Assembly: GCA_964454025.1 (NCBI GenBank)
Contig: CAYVRP010000001.1
Location: forward strand, 79,209 to 143,208
Direction of reading: 5' to 3'
Source of the DNA: JAFGBI01 sp964454025
GTDB lineage: Bacteria; Myxococcota_A; Polyangia; Polyangiales; Polyangiaceae
Length of the DNA: 64,000 nt
The notes under the pieces are model-generated. The model did not search any database. It had not been told where the DNA came from and saw only the letters and a program-made list of their open reading frames with translations. This document shows positions 57,738-64,000 of this stretch, one piece after another; the first letter of the stretch is position 1; the number at the start of each line of letters is the position of its first letter. A program made the position numbers and the translations under genes.

Positions 57738-59132
57738 TCACCGGTACTCGGCCACGTCGATGCCATATCGGCGGAGCCACCGGTGGATCTGCATGCGCTC
57801 CTTGCCGAGCTCACGGCCGACCGCGGCCACGTTGCCGCGGTTGCGGAGCAGGAGCTCCCGGAGCTCGTCCGCGCTCGGCGCGCGTGACGCCTCCGGGGCG
57901 CGGGCCCGCTCGGCGGGGTTCGGCGCGGCGGCTGGGGTCCCGTACCCCACCATCGCCTCCTGCACGGCCTCGGGGAGGTGCTCCGCGGTCAGCCGCTCAC
58001 CCGTCGCGATCGCGACCGCGCGCTTGATGCACGCCTCGAGCTCCCGCACGTTGAGCGGCCAATCGTAGTGCAGGGCGCCGATCATGAAGGACAGGTCCGG
58101 TCGCAGGTGTGGGCGCCCCTGGCGGGCCAGGAAGGTGGTGACGAGCTGCAGCAGGTCCTCCTTGCGCTCGCGCAGCGGAGGCAGTGCCACCTCCGCCTCG
58201 GCGAGGCGGCCGAGCAGGTCCGCGCGGAAGGCGCCCGTGGCGACCAGACGGCGCAGGTCACGGTTGGTGGCGCCGATGATCCGCACGTCCGCGGGCTCGG
58301 GCGCGGTCGCGCCGAGCGGGAACACCTCCTTGCGCTCGATGGCGCGCAGCAACTTGGCCTGCGCGTCGGGTGGCAGCTCGCCGACCTCGTCCAGCAGGAG
58401 GGTGCCGCCGTGCGCGGCGCGGAACAGCCCGGGCTTGTCCCGCTCTGCGCCCGAGAACGCGCCCCGACGGTAGCCGAAAAGCTCACTCTCTAGGAGGTTG
58501 CTCGGGATGGCGGCGCAGTTGACGGCGCAGAAGGCGCCGCGCCGGCCGCTCATGCGGTGCAGGTCGCGCGCCGCGACCTCCTTGCCGGTGCCGGTTTCGC
58601 CGAGGACGAGGACGTTGAGCGTCGCGGCGGCGATCCGCTCGAGATGGGCGGCGATGCGGTCGAGGGCGCGCCCGCCCACCAGACTGGTGCCAGCGCGACA
58701 TCGCCGCTCGGCGCCACCCACCATCACGCCGTCGATGCGATAGCGGGCGTAGTCGGAGGCCCCGCGATCGACCACCTTCAGGATCGCGTCGCCGATCCGG
58801 AGCTCGCTGCCCGCCTCGACGCGCGCGACCTCGACCCGCCGGCCATCGACGAACGTGCCGTTGCGGCTGTCGAGATCGCGCAGGATTCCCGTCGTCCCCT
58901 GCCACTCGATCTCGGCGTGGCGCCGGGACACGGCGCTCACCGGCAGGAAGACGGCGAGGTCGGGGTCCCGGCCGAGGGTCGTCTTCCCCGGCCGGAGGGG
59001 CCAGGCCGCCGGCAGGGACACGAACGGCTCCGCGTACAGCAGGACCAGGCCCGGGTCCAGCGGATCCGTCGCCGCGCCGCCCGGCCCGAGGCCAGGGAAT
59101 TCCGCCATGGCGTCGGTCTGGTACTCGCCCAT
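57738..59132 (-). CDS. FHA-domain sigma-54-dependent activator
   Basis: The 464-residue protein has an FHA domain at the N-terminus (about 40-120; GRDPD, SRRHAE, LDSRNGTFVDG) that binds phosphothreonine, an AAA+ domain with Walker A GETGTGKE (178-185), the sigma-54 contact loop written GAFSGA (224-229), Walker B LLLDEVGE and the arginine region, and a C-terminal Fis-type helix (LLRNRGNVAAVGRELGKERMQIHRWLRRYG). It thus couples Ser/Thr phosphorylation to sigma-54 transcription. The kinase two genes downstream may phosphorylate its ligand. The Thr-to-Ser change in the loop is conservative. Start ATG 59132; ATG 59108 is an alternative. Confidence 0.92.
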   Translation of the reverse strand: MGEYQTDAMAEFPGLGPGGAATDPLDPGLVLLYAEPFVSLPAAWPLRPGKTTLGRDPDLAVFLPVSAVSRRHAEIEWQGTTGILRDLDSRNGTFVDGRRVEVARVEAGSELRIGDAILKVVDRGASDYARYRIDGVMVGGAERRCRAGTSLVGGRALDRIAAHLERIAAATLNVLVLGETGTGKEVAARDLHRMSGRRGAFCAVNCAAIPSNLLESELFGYRRGAFSGAERDKPGLFRAAHGGTLLLDEVGELPPDAQAKLLRAIERKEVFPLGATAPEPADVRIIGATNRDLRRLVATGAFRADLLGRLAEAEVALPPLRERKEDLLQLVTTFLARQGRPHLRPDLSFMIGALHYDWPLNVRELEACIKRAVAIATGERLTAEHLPEAVQEAMVGYGTPAAAPNPAERARAPEASRAPSADELRELLLRNRGNVAAVGRELGKERMQIHRWLRRYGIDVAEYR

Positions 59133-59224
59133 GGTCCGTCGGCCCGAGGGTAGTCGCAGGCGAACCCCGAGGCCAGAGCCGAGCGAGCGAGGCCTCGGCG
59201 CCCGGCGCCGGCCGTCCTAGGCTG

Positions 59225-60064
59225 GTGCCCGTGAATGCGCGGGTGTCGGTCGTGGCTGCGGTACAGCTGAATTCGAGCGAGGACGTGGCAGCGAACCTCG
59301 CCGCGGTGGAGAGCGGGGTGGCACGCGCGGCCGCGGCCGGCGCGCGTCTGGTCCTGCTCCCTGAGAACTTCGCCTTCTTCGGGGCGGCGACGGAGCGGGC
59401 GCGCCACGCGGAGCGCGCCGGTGACGAGGGCGCCACGGTGCAGGCAACGCTCGCCGCGCTCGCCCGTCGGTGCGGGGTCGCCATCGTCGCGGGCGGACAT
59501 CCCGAGGTCGCGGCCGATCCGGGGCGTCCCTATAACAGCGCGCTGGCCTTCGCCGCCGATGGCAGCCTGGTTGGCTGCTATCGCAAGCGTCACCTCTTCG
59601 ACGTCGAGCTCCCCGACGGCGCGCGCTACGAGGAGTCCCGGAGCACGACGCCCGGGGACGCGCTGGTCGTGGTCGAGATCGCGGGGCTCCGCTGCGGGCT
59701 ATCCATCTGCTACGATCTGCGCTTCCCCGAACACTACCGCGCGCTCGTGGCCGCGGGCGCGGAGCTTCTACTGGTGCCCGCCGCGTTCACCCGCACCACC
59801 GGCGCCGACCATTTCTCGGTCCTGCTTCGGGCGCGCGCGATCGAGAACCAGTGCTGGGTGGTGGCGGCCAACCAGTGGGGTGTGCACCCGGGGGGCCGCG
59901 AAACCTTCGGGCACTCCTGCGTCATCGATCCATGGGGTCGCGTCGTCGCGGACGCCGGCGAGGGCGTCGGCGTCGTCTCTGCGCACGTCGACCTCGACCA
60001 GCTGCAGGAGCTCCGCCAGCGCCTGCCCGCGCTGGCGCACCGGCGCGATCGAGATCGGGGGTGA
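59225..60064 (+). CDS. Nitrilase-family carbon-nitrogen hydrolase, NIT1/omega-amidase-like
   Basis: The 279-residue protein has the catalytic triad Glu47 (LPEN), Lys121 (YRKRHLFD) and Cys162 (SICYDLRFPE). The CYDLRFPE motif and the HLFDVELPDG segment are those of the NIT1/deaminated-glutathione amidase and omega-amidase branch, which clear damaged metabolites in the cytosol. The C-terminus ends with QLQELRQRLPAL, as in that branch. GTG 59225 is used; GTG 59231 is possible. It is divergent from the FHA activator, 92 bases away. Substrate is not certain. Confidence 0.88.
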   Translation: MPVNARVSVVAAVQLNSSEDVAANLAAVESGVARAAAAGARLVLLPENFAFFGAATERARHAERAGDEGATVQATLAALARRCGVAIVAGGHPEVAADPGRPYNSALAFAADGSLVGCYRKRHLFDVELPDGARYEESRSTTPGDALVVVEIAGLRCGLSICYDLRFPEHYRALVAAGAELLLVPAAFTRTTGADHFSVLLRARAIENQCWVVAANQWGVHPGGRETFGHSCVIDPWGRVVADAGEGVGVVSAHVDLDQLQELRQRLPALAHRRDRDRG

Positions 60065-60106
60065 CGCTGTCGCGGGCGGCCTCCGCCGCGGCAGCCGAGC
60101 GACGAT

Positions 60107-61120
60107 TCAGAGGTGACGGCGCGCGATCTCGGTCCAGGTCCCCACCGGCTCGAGCGCGATGTACTCCCGCCAGTACGGCCGCGCACGCGCCGGGTTGCCG
60201 ACCTGCTCGTAGGCCATCGCGAGGTTGAAGTAGGCGTCCGAGAACTTCGGGTCAGCGGCGATAGCGCCGAGGAAGAGCGGGATGGCGAGGTCGGCGTCGC
60301 CGCGCTCCAGCATGACGTACCCGAGGTTATACTGGGCCTCGGGCTGCTTCTCGTCGACCTCCAGCGCCTTGCGGTAGAGGGCCTCGGCCCCCACCGGATC
60401 ATCACGCCGGAAGCGGATGTTGCCCAGGTTCGTGTAGGCGATGGCCAGCCACGGATCGAGCTCGATGGCCTGTCGGTAGAGGCGCTCGGCGTCGTCCATG
60501 GTGGCGACGGCCTCGTCGAGCTGGCTCGCCTGCAAATACAGCTCGTACGCCGTTCGCGCCCGCTCGCGGCCCGCCGACGGGCGGAGCACGCGGACGACGT
60601 CGTCACGCAGGGTCTGGACGTTGAAATCGAGGAGCATCTGCCCCGTGAGCGGCTCGAAGGCGCCGTCGGGGGCGTGCACCACCACGCGCCGCCCGTCCGA
60701 GACGATGCGGAGCTCGACCAGGGGTCGCGCTACCTTCGGCAGCGTGCGCTTCAGCGCGCTGATCGCGCGCGTCACGTCCCGGAGGCGGACCTTGCGATCG
60801 AGGAGCGTCTGGGCCGTCCTCAGCGCGAGCAGATCGGTGAAGGTGTAGGCGCGGCGGCCGCGCCGCCGACCCGTGGGTGAGATCCCCGCGCGGTCTAGCG
60901 TGCGCAGTCGCGCGGGGGTGATCCCGAGCAGGCGGGCGATCTCACCGCGGGTGAACAGGTCCGTGAGCGGCTCCCCCGCGCCGAGCGCGCCGCCCGCGCG
61001 AGCGGCCGCGGGGTCGGCGCGGTCGATCGGGACGCGCCCGCCGCCAGGCCCGAAGACGACATGGATGATCTTGTCGTCGCGGCGCCGCTTGCGACCGAGG
61101 TCCTTTCCGTGACCGCCCAT
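60107..61120 (-). CDS. MerR-type DNA-binding domain fused to TPR repeats
   Basis: The 337-residue protein (ATG 61120) has a basic N-terminus, a MerR-like winged-helix (about 56-120; LFTRGEIARLLGITPARLRTLDRAGISPTGRRRGRRAYTFTDLLALR), a middle beta region (about 135-175) and, from about residue 190, TPR repeats (AERLYRQAIELDPWLAIAYTNLGNIRFRRDDPVGAEALYRKALEVDEKQPEAQYNLGYVMLERG). MerR proteins usually carry a C-terminal ligand domain or coiled coil; here that is replaced by a TPR protein-binding module. A GTG at 61141 is an alternative start. It converges on the nitrilase gene. Target genes are unknown. Confidence 0.85.
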   Translation of the reverse strand: MGGHGKDLGRKRRRDDKIIHVVFGPGGGRVPIDRADPAAARAGGALGAGEPLTDLFTRGEIARLLGITPARLRTLDRAGISPTGRRRGRRAYTFTDLLALRTAQTLLDRKVRLRDVTRAISALKRTLPKVARPLVELRIVSDGRRVVVHAPDGAFEPLTGQMLLDFNVQTLRDDVVRVLRPSAGRERARTAYELYLQASQLDEAVATMDDAERLYRQAIELDPWLAIAYTNLGNIRFRRDDPVGAEALYRKALEVDEKQPEAQYNLGYVMLERGDADLAIPLFLGAIAADPKFSDAYFNLAMAYEQVGNPARARPYWREYIALEPVGTWTEIARRHL

Positions 61121-61241
61121 GCTGCGCCCCGAATGGCTCACGTTTCTTCCGCGCCGCGTGCGCTGTCAAGGGGAGGGCCTGCGAGCGGCCAGCCGAGGGC
61201 ATGGCGGGGCCGCAGTGCGGGCGCTGGTGCTGGAGATCCCA

Positions 61242-61281
61242 GGGTGGCGAGCGCGATCGGTCGCGCTCGCGGAAGCCACTT
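61242..61281. repeat. Bulged stem-loop of up to 17 pairs
   Basis: The core is the arm GCGAGCGCGA (61247-61256) with its perfect complement TCGCGCTCGC (61261-61270) around a TCGG loop. Alternatively GTGGC (61244-61248) pairs with GCCAC (61275-61279) across a six-base bulge, extended by two G-T wobbles. Confidence 0.6.
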
Positions 61282-61389
61282 GACGCGACGCCAGATCTCC
61301 TTCGTCTCGAGCGGCGGCGCAGGGCGCGTCTCGTGAGCGTCGTCGTGTCGCCTCCTGGTGCGACCGCGATGGACGGAGCAGTTGCGCTG

Positions 61390-61412
61390 GCTCTTCCCGC
61401 GCGGCGAAGAGC
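61390..61412. repeat. Stem-loop, 7-pair stem
   Basis: GCTCTTC (61390-61396) and GAAGAGC (61406-61412) around a 9-base loop; GGCTC (61389-61393) can alternatively pair with GAGCC (61416-61420). Confidence 0.45.
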
Positions 61413-61450
61413 GGGGAGCCGGTACACCTGGCGAGGCGCGCGCGGTGTGC

Positions 61451-61472
61451 TCGCCCACGACACCGTGGGCGA
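61451..61472. repeat. Stem-loop, 9-pair stem
   Basis: TCGCCCACG (61451-61459) and CGTGGGCGA (61464-61472) form a perfect stem with an ACAC tetraloop. Confidence 0.6.
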
Positions 61473-61674
61473 CGATCGGCGAAGCCGGCACGCCGCGGAG
61501 CTCGCGTCGCGGTCGGGGGCCGGCGACTCGCGCGCGGTCGGAATCGATCTGGATCCCGGTCGCGGTCTGCACGTGGAATCGGTGCTGACCGGCTCGGGGC
61601 TCGCGCTTGTTCAACCAGTGCGCACATGGCCGGTTGTTGAACCAGTCGCCCGGCTTGCCGTGTGCAAGTATGTT

Positions 61675-61700
61675 GCATCTCCGCCCCGATTGGGCGATGC
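61675..61700. repeat. Bulged stem-loop, 9 pairs
   Basis: GCAT then CGCCC pairs with GGGCG then ATGC across a CGATT loop, with a three-base bulge on the 5' side. Confidence 0.45.
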
Positions 61701-61753
61701 AGCAGGGACGGTGGTGATGCCTCGCGCACGTCACGCCTGCGAAACCCGATATA

Positions 61754-61795
61754 CGTTCGAGTGCGAAGCGCGCTTCGCGTGGCCGGACTCGAACG
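61754..61795. repeat. Nested inverted repeat with a 16-base palindrome
   Basis: CGTTCGAGT (61754-61762) is repeated inverted as ACTCGAACG (61787-61795). Between them lies the perfect palindrome GCGAAGCGCGCTTCGC (61763-61778). The structure could be an RNA element, an operator or a recombination-type site. Confidence 0.55.
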
Positions 61796-61891
61796 CCCTC
61801 GGATCTCGGGATATTTGACCGAGGCGCACCGCGGCTACGGTCGGCATCGATCTTGGATAGGGGCGGCGAACCCAAACCGCACGCGAACACC

Positions 61892-62083
61892 ATGGCCCTT
61901 CCGCTCGAAACCAACGTGGACCTGCAGGACCCCCGGGCACTTCGGATCCTCGCGAAGAGCATCTACCGGGATCTCCGTGAGAACGGACTGGGTGAGCGCG
62001 ACGTGATGGCGCTCGCCAGCGAGCTCTTGGGGCTCGTGACGACAGACGTGCGGGGCAAGTCGGAGCCGAGCCGGCGAGACTGA
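61892..62083 (+). CDS. Small protein, 63 residues, possibly conserved
   Basis: ATG 61892 opens a frame of 63 codons with a protein-like composition: MALPLETNVDLQDPRALR then ILAKSIYRDLRENGLGERDVMALASELLGLVTTD, two predicted helices with a hydrophobic repeat. The pattern IYRxLRxxGxxERDxxALASELLG is, from memory, found in small proteins of myxobacteria, but this needs a search. It has no signal peptide or membrane segment and no cysteine. It is isolated between two hairpin-rich non-coding stretches. No strong ribosome site is seen. Function unknown. Confidence 0.6.
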   Translation: MALPLETNVDLQDPRALRILAKSIYRDLRENGLGERDVMALASELLGLVTTDVRGKSEPSRRD

Positions 62084-62505
62084 GCGCTCCGAGCCGAGCT
62101 GCCCGGGCTGGACCGGTCGGGGGGGGTCGCGGCTTCGCGCGTGTCCGGGACGCATCTGGGGTGCCCGGGAGGGCCGATCGCGACCGGTCGGTTCGGGGTG
62201 TCGAGCCGCCTGCCTCAGGCCGCCCGCGGGATTCTGGGCTGCCGTGCCCGGTCCTCCGCTGCGGCTGAGCGGCGAGTCGGGCCTGGGGCACGGACTCGGC
62301 CGCGCCAAGCGCGCCGCGGGATCGCGGTCCCGATCTGAGCGCGCGGTTTCGGGCTGGGCAGGAGGGGGCCCGGGCGCCCCCCGCCTCGGCAGCCGAGCGC
62401 TGGCGCCGCACCAGCGAACGGCCGCGCGCAGTTGACGCGTTGCGCGGATGAGGGAATCCTCGCGAGGTCGCTGTGTTGTCGTCGTGGTAGGCGTAGCGGG
62501 TCCCG
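62084..62505. other. Intergenic region with competing inverted repeats; no gene seen
   Basis: CCGTGCCC (62242-62249) pairs with GGGCACGG (62286-62293), enclosing a small stem CCGCT/AGCGG (62256-62260 with 62268-62272). A second pairing, CGAGTC (62273-62278) with GACTCG (62293-62298), excludes the first in part. Two further hairpins lie at 62364-62381 and 62385-62397. A weak promoter-like TTGACG (62432-62437) is about 70 bases before the next start. Confidence 0.35.
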
Positions 62506-64000
62506 GTGTTCGCGATCATCATCAGCGAGAAGGGTGGAGCCGAGCGGCGTGAGTCGTTCGACCGGCCCGAGATCACCGTCGGCAGGACCCAGGGCAATGA
62601 CCTCATGCTCCCGAAGGGGAACGTGTCGAAGCGCCACGCGAAGCTGGCACTGAAGGATGGCCACTGCGTCGTAACCGATCTCAACAGCACCAACGGAACG
62701 TACGTGAACCGTCGCCGGATCGCGCAGCCCACGACGGTGAACGAGGGCGACCGCATCTACATCGGTGATTTCATCCTTCGGGTCGAGATCACGCCGCCGG
62801 CGCCGGTGCGGGCGGTCGAGGCACCGTCGGTGGAAGAGGCCCCGCGGGCGAGCGGCATGGCTCGCGCGACGCTCGACGCTGGACAGCGGGGCGGGGGTGA
62901 CGAGCCCGGCTACTCGCTCCCGGCCGTTCCGCCGCCCCCCCGCCTCCCCACCGGCACCCGAGAAGCGGCTCCCGTCCCGGCGCGACCGGCGCGGCCGCAG
63001 GCCCCGGCGGTGGCCCCGGGGCGCGCGGAGGGGGGAACGCCGCCCCCGCGGCGACCCGCGCCGTCCGCATCGGAGGGTCGTCCCCCCACCTACCGTAGCC
63101 TGCTCGCCCTGCTCGTTGATCGGGCGCTCGGGGGCCTCGGTGCCGCTGTCGAGCGCGATGACCCCGGGGTTCGCGCGCAGATCACCAGCGCCCTCGGGGG
63201 TGCGCTCTCCACGCTCCGGAGCGAAGGTCGGATCCCTCCTGGTGTTCCGGTGCAGCAGCTGGTGTCCGACGCCGAGCGGGAGCTGATCGACGTGGGCCCG
63301 GCGAGCATCCTCTGGAGCGACGAGAGCGTGTCGGCGGTGATCGCGACCGCCTTCGACCGCGTGGTCGCCCTACGCGGCGACGAACTCTCGAACATCGAGC
63401 CCCCGTTCTCGTCGGAGGCCGCGTTGCTCCGCGTCGTTCGGCGCCTGTGCGCCCGCGCGGGCGCTCCCCTGACCGAGGGTGAGCACGTCGTCGAGCGCAC
63501 CGTCACCGGTGGTGTCACGTTGACCGCCGTGCTGCCACCCGTGGCCGTGCGCGGGATCGTGCTCGTGCTCCGGCGGGCGCGAGAGGCGAGCCGGCGGCTC
63601 GAGGAGCTCGTGCACAGCGGCGCGGCGTCGCCGGCGATGGGCACGTTCTTGGAGCATTGTGTCGCGGCTCGCGCGAACCTTCTGGTCGTCGGGCCTCGGG
63701 ATGGGAGCACCGCGGAGGTCGTGGGCGCGCTCGAGCTGGCTGTCGCCGGGGGGCAGCAGGTCGTTATCCAGCGGACGATGACCCTGCCCGGGGCGCCCGG
63801 GGCGACGCTGCTCGGGGCGCCGACCGGCGCCGGCCCAGGGGGCTACCTCGTGGACGTGGCGGCCCATTTGCCCCAGGTCCGGCTGGTGGTGGAGCTCGCC
63901 GCCCCGGCACTGACGCTCGGGCTCGTCGAGTCCATCGGCGCGGGGGTCGAGGGGGCGGTGGCGGTCGCCTACGGAGCCGGGCTCGAGCGAACCCTCGCGC
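62506..64000 (+). CDS. FHA-domain protein with a degenerate CpaF-like ATPase domain (runs off the window)
   Basis: The frame opens at GTG 62506, just after an in-frame TAG at 62494, and is still open at 64000, so the C-terminus is missing; about 498 residues are visible. Residues 1-95 are an FHA domain with GRTQGND (26-32), SKRHAKL (41-47) and LNSTNGTYV (59-67). A Pro/Arg-rich linker (about 100-185) follows. From about 195 the sequence matches CpaF/TadA-type secretion ATPases (SEAALLRVVRRLCARAGAPL, LTAVLPPVAVRGIVLVLRR, FLEHCVAARANLLVVG). Where the Walker A GGTGSGKTT should be, it reads GPRDGSTAE (396-404), lacking the lysine and threonine that bind ATP phosphates. It probably acts as a non-catalytic phosphothreonine-binding component. 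Confidence 0.8.
   Translation, partial: MFAIIISEKGGAERRESFDRPEITVGRTQGNDLMLPKGNVSKRHAKLALKDGHCVVTDLNSTNGTYVNRRRIAQPTTVNEGDRIYIGDFILRVEITPPAPVRAVEAPSVEEAPRASGMARATLDAGQRGGGDEPGYSLPAVPPPPRLPTGTREAAPVPARPARPQAPAVAPGRAEGGTPPPRRPAPSASEGRPPTYRSLLALLVDRALGGLGAAVERDDPGVRAQITSALGGALSTLRSEGRIPPGVPVQQLVSDAERELIDVGPASILWSDESVSAVIATAFDRVVALRGDELSNIEPPFSSEAALLRVVRRLCARAGAPLTEGEHVVERTVTGGVTLTAVLPPVAVRGIVLVLRRAREASRRLEELVHSGAASPAMGTFLEHCVAARANLLVVGPRDGSTAEVVGALELAVAGGQQVVIQRTMTLPGAPGATLLGAPTGAGPGGYLVDVAAHLPQVRLVVELAAPALTLGLVESIGAGVEGAVAVAYGAGLERTLA

Larger units (their letters stand above)
61121..61891. other. Hairpin-rich intergenic region, possible structured RNA
   Basis: A 771-base stretch without a convincing gene: open frames on both strands here have arginine/serine-rich shadow composition and no motif. 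At least five inverted repeats with stems of 7-17 pairs lie in it (entries at 61242, 61390, 61451, 61675 and 61754). Part of the sequence (61600-61760) is less GC-rich than the surroundings. It may encode a structured RNA or a set of regulatory dyads. No match to tmRNA, RNase P RNA or SRP RNA was recognised. Confidence 0.4.

Noticed and set aside
61607..61645. Repeated TTGTTCAACCAG / TTGTTGAACCAG
   Set aside because: Only two copies, 27 bases apart with one mismatch; could be an operator pair, but not enough to name.
61138..61962. Leftward open frame of 274 residues, and a rightward one of 205 residues at 61201-61818
   Set aside because: Both are Arg/Ser-rich without hydrophobic core patterns or motifs, and they cover the hairpin array; they look like shadows of non-coding GC-rich DNA.
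1..64000. tRNA, rRNA, CRISPR arrays, insertion sequences or prophage genes
   Set aside because: Looked for cloverleaf-type T-loops, direct repeat arrays, transposases, integrases and terminal inverted repeats by eye; none found.

Overview
The window is very GC-rich, almost fully coding DNA from what looks like a myxobacterium or close relative (phylum Myxococcota). The evidence is the gene content: FHA domains, an enhancer-binding protein of the NtrC class, Hanks-type kinases, long TPR proteins, PEGA-like membrane proteins, a Roadblock/LC7 protein and a complete gspC-N cluster, with many GTG starts and heavily overlapping genes. This is inference from content; no rRNA or marker search was possible. 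No tRNA, rRNA, CRISPR array, IS element or prophage was seen.

Layout. 1-6438: the end of a TPR gene, a lipoprotein, then a leftward run dnaX, recR, ridA and an unknown gene. 6559-11299: a rightward overlapping run of an envelope protein, a 7TM histidine kinase and bioA, followed by a thioredoxin-like [2Fe-2S] ferredoxin and a small unknown protein. 11335-14257: asnS and a sigma-54 response regulator. 14463-28776: a full type II secretion operon (gspC, D, E, F, a GspG-like gene, G, H, I, J, K, L, M, N), preceded by a near-consensus sigma-54 promoter. 28826-34135: a 1769-residue protein with an EAD-like head, a kinase-dead kinase domain and a TPR array, read leftward. 34345-38536: an FtsB-like protein, an MshEN-like protein, an outer-membrane protein and a degenerate aconitase-family protein. 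38987-41859: a Roadblock protein, aroQ, accB and accC. 42077-52859: nth and gyrA (leftward), bamA (leftward), then parC-parE (rightward). 52868-59132: a leftward signalling group of FHA/sigma-54 activator, nuclease-like lipoprotein, Ser/Thr kinase and TPR/PEGA-like protein. 59225-64000: a nitrilase-family amidase, a MerR-TPR fusion, a hairpin-rich non-coding stretch around a 63-residue gene, and the start of an FHA protein with a CpaF-like domain that lacks the P-loop lysine.

How the genes fit together. The histidine kinase (7488-9011) is of the type that partners sigma-54 response regulators, and such a regulator lies 3.8 kb downstream, directly in front of the secretion operon. A 17-base sigma-54-like promoter and an upstream inverted repeat sit between them, so a sensor, regulator and secretion circuit is a reasonable hypothesis. 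Both type II topoisomerases are represented (gyrA, parC, parE), although gyrB is outside the window. accB-accC provide the first step of fatty-acid synthesis and need biotin, for which bioA makes a precursor.

The most unusual items are several domains whose catalytic residues are gone but whose fold seems kept: the pseudokinase, the aconitase without iron-sulfur ligands, the CpaF-like domain and the nuclease-like lipoprotein. Alongside these are a second GspG-like protein with no prepilin cleavage site, and the stem-loop-dense gap at 61121-61891.
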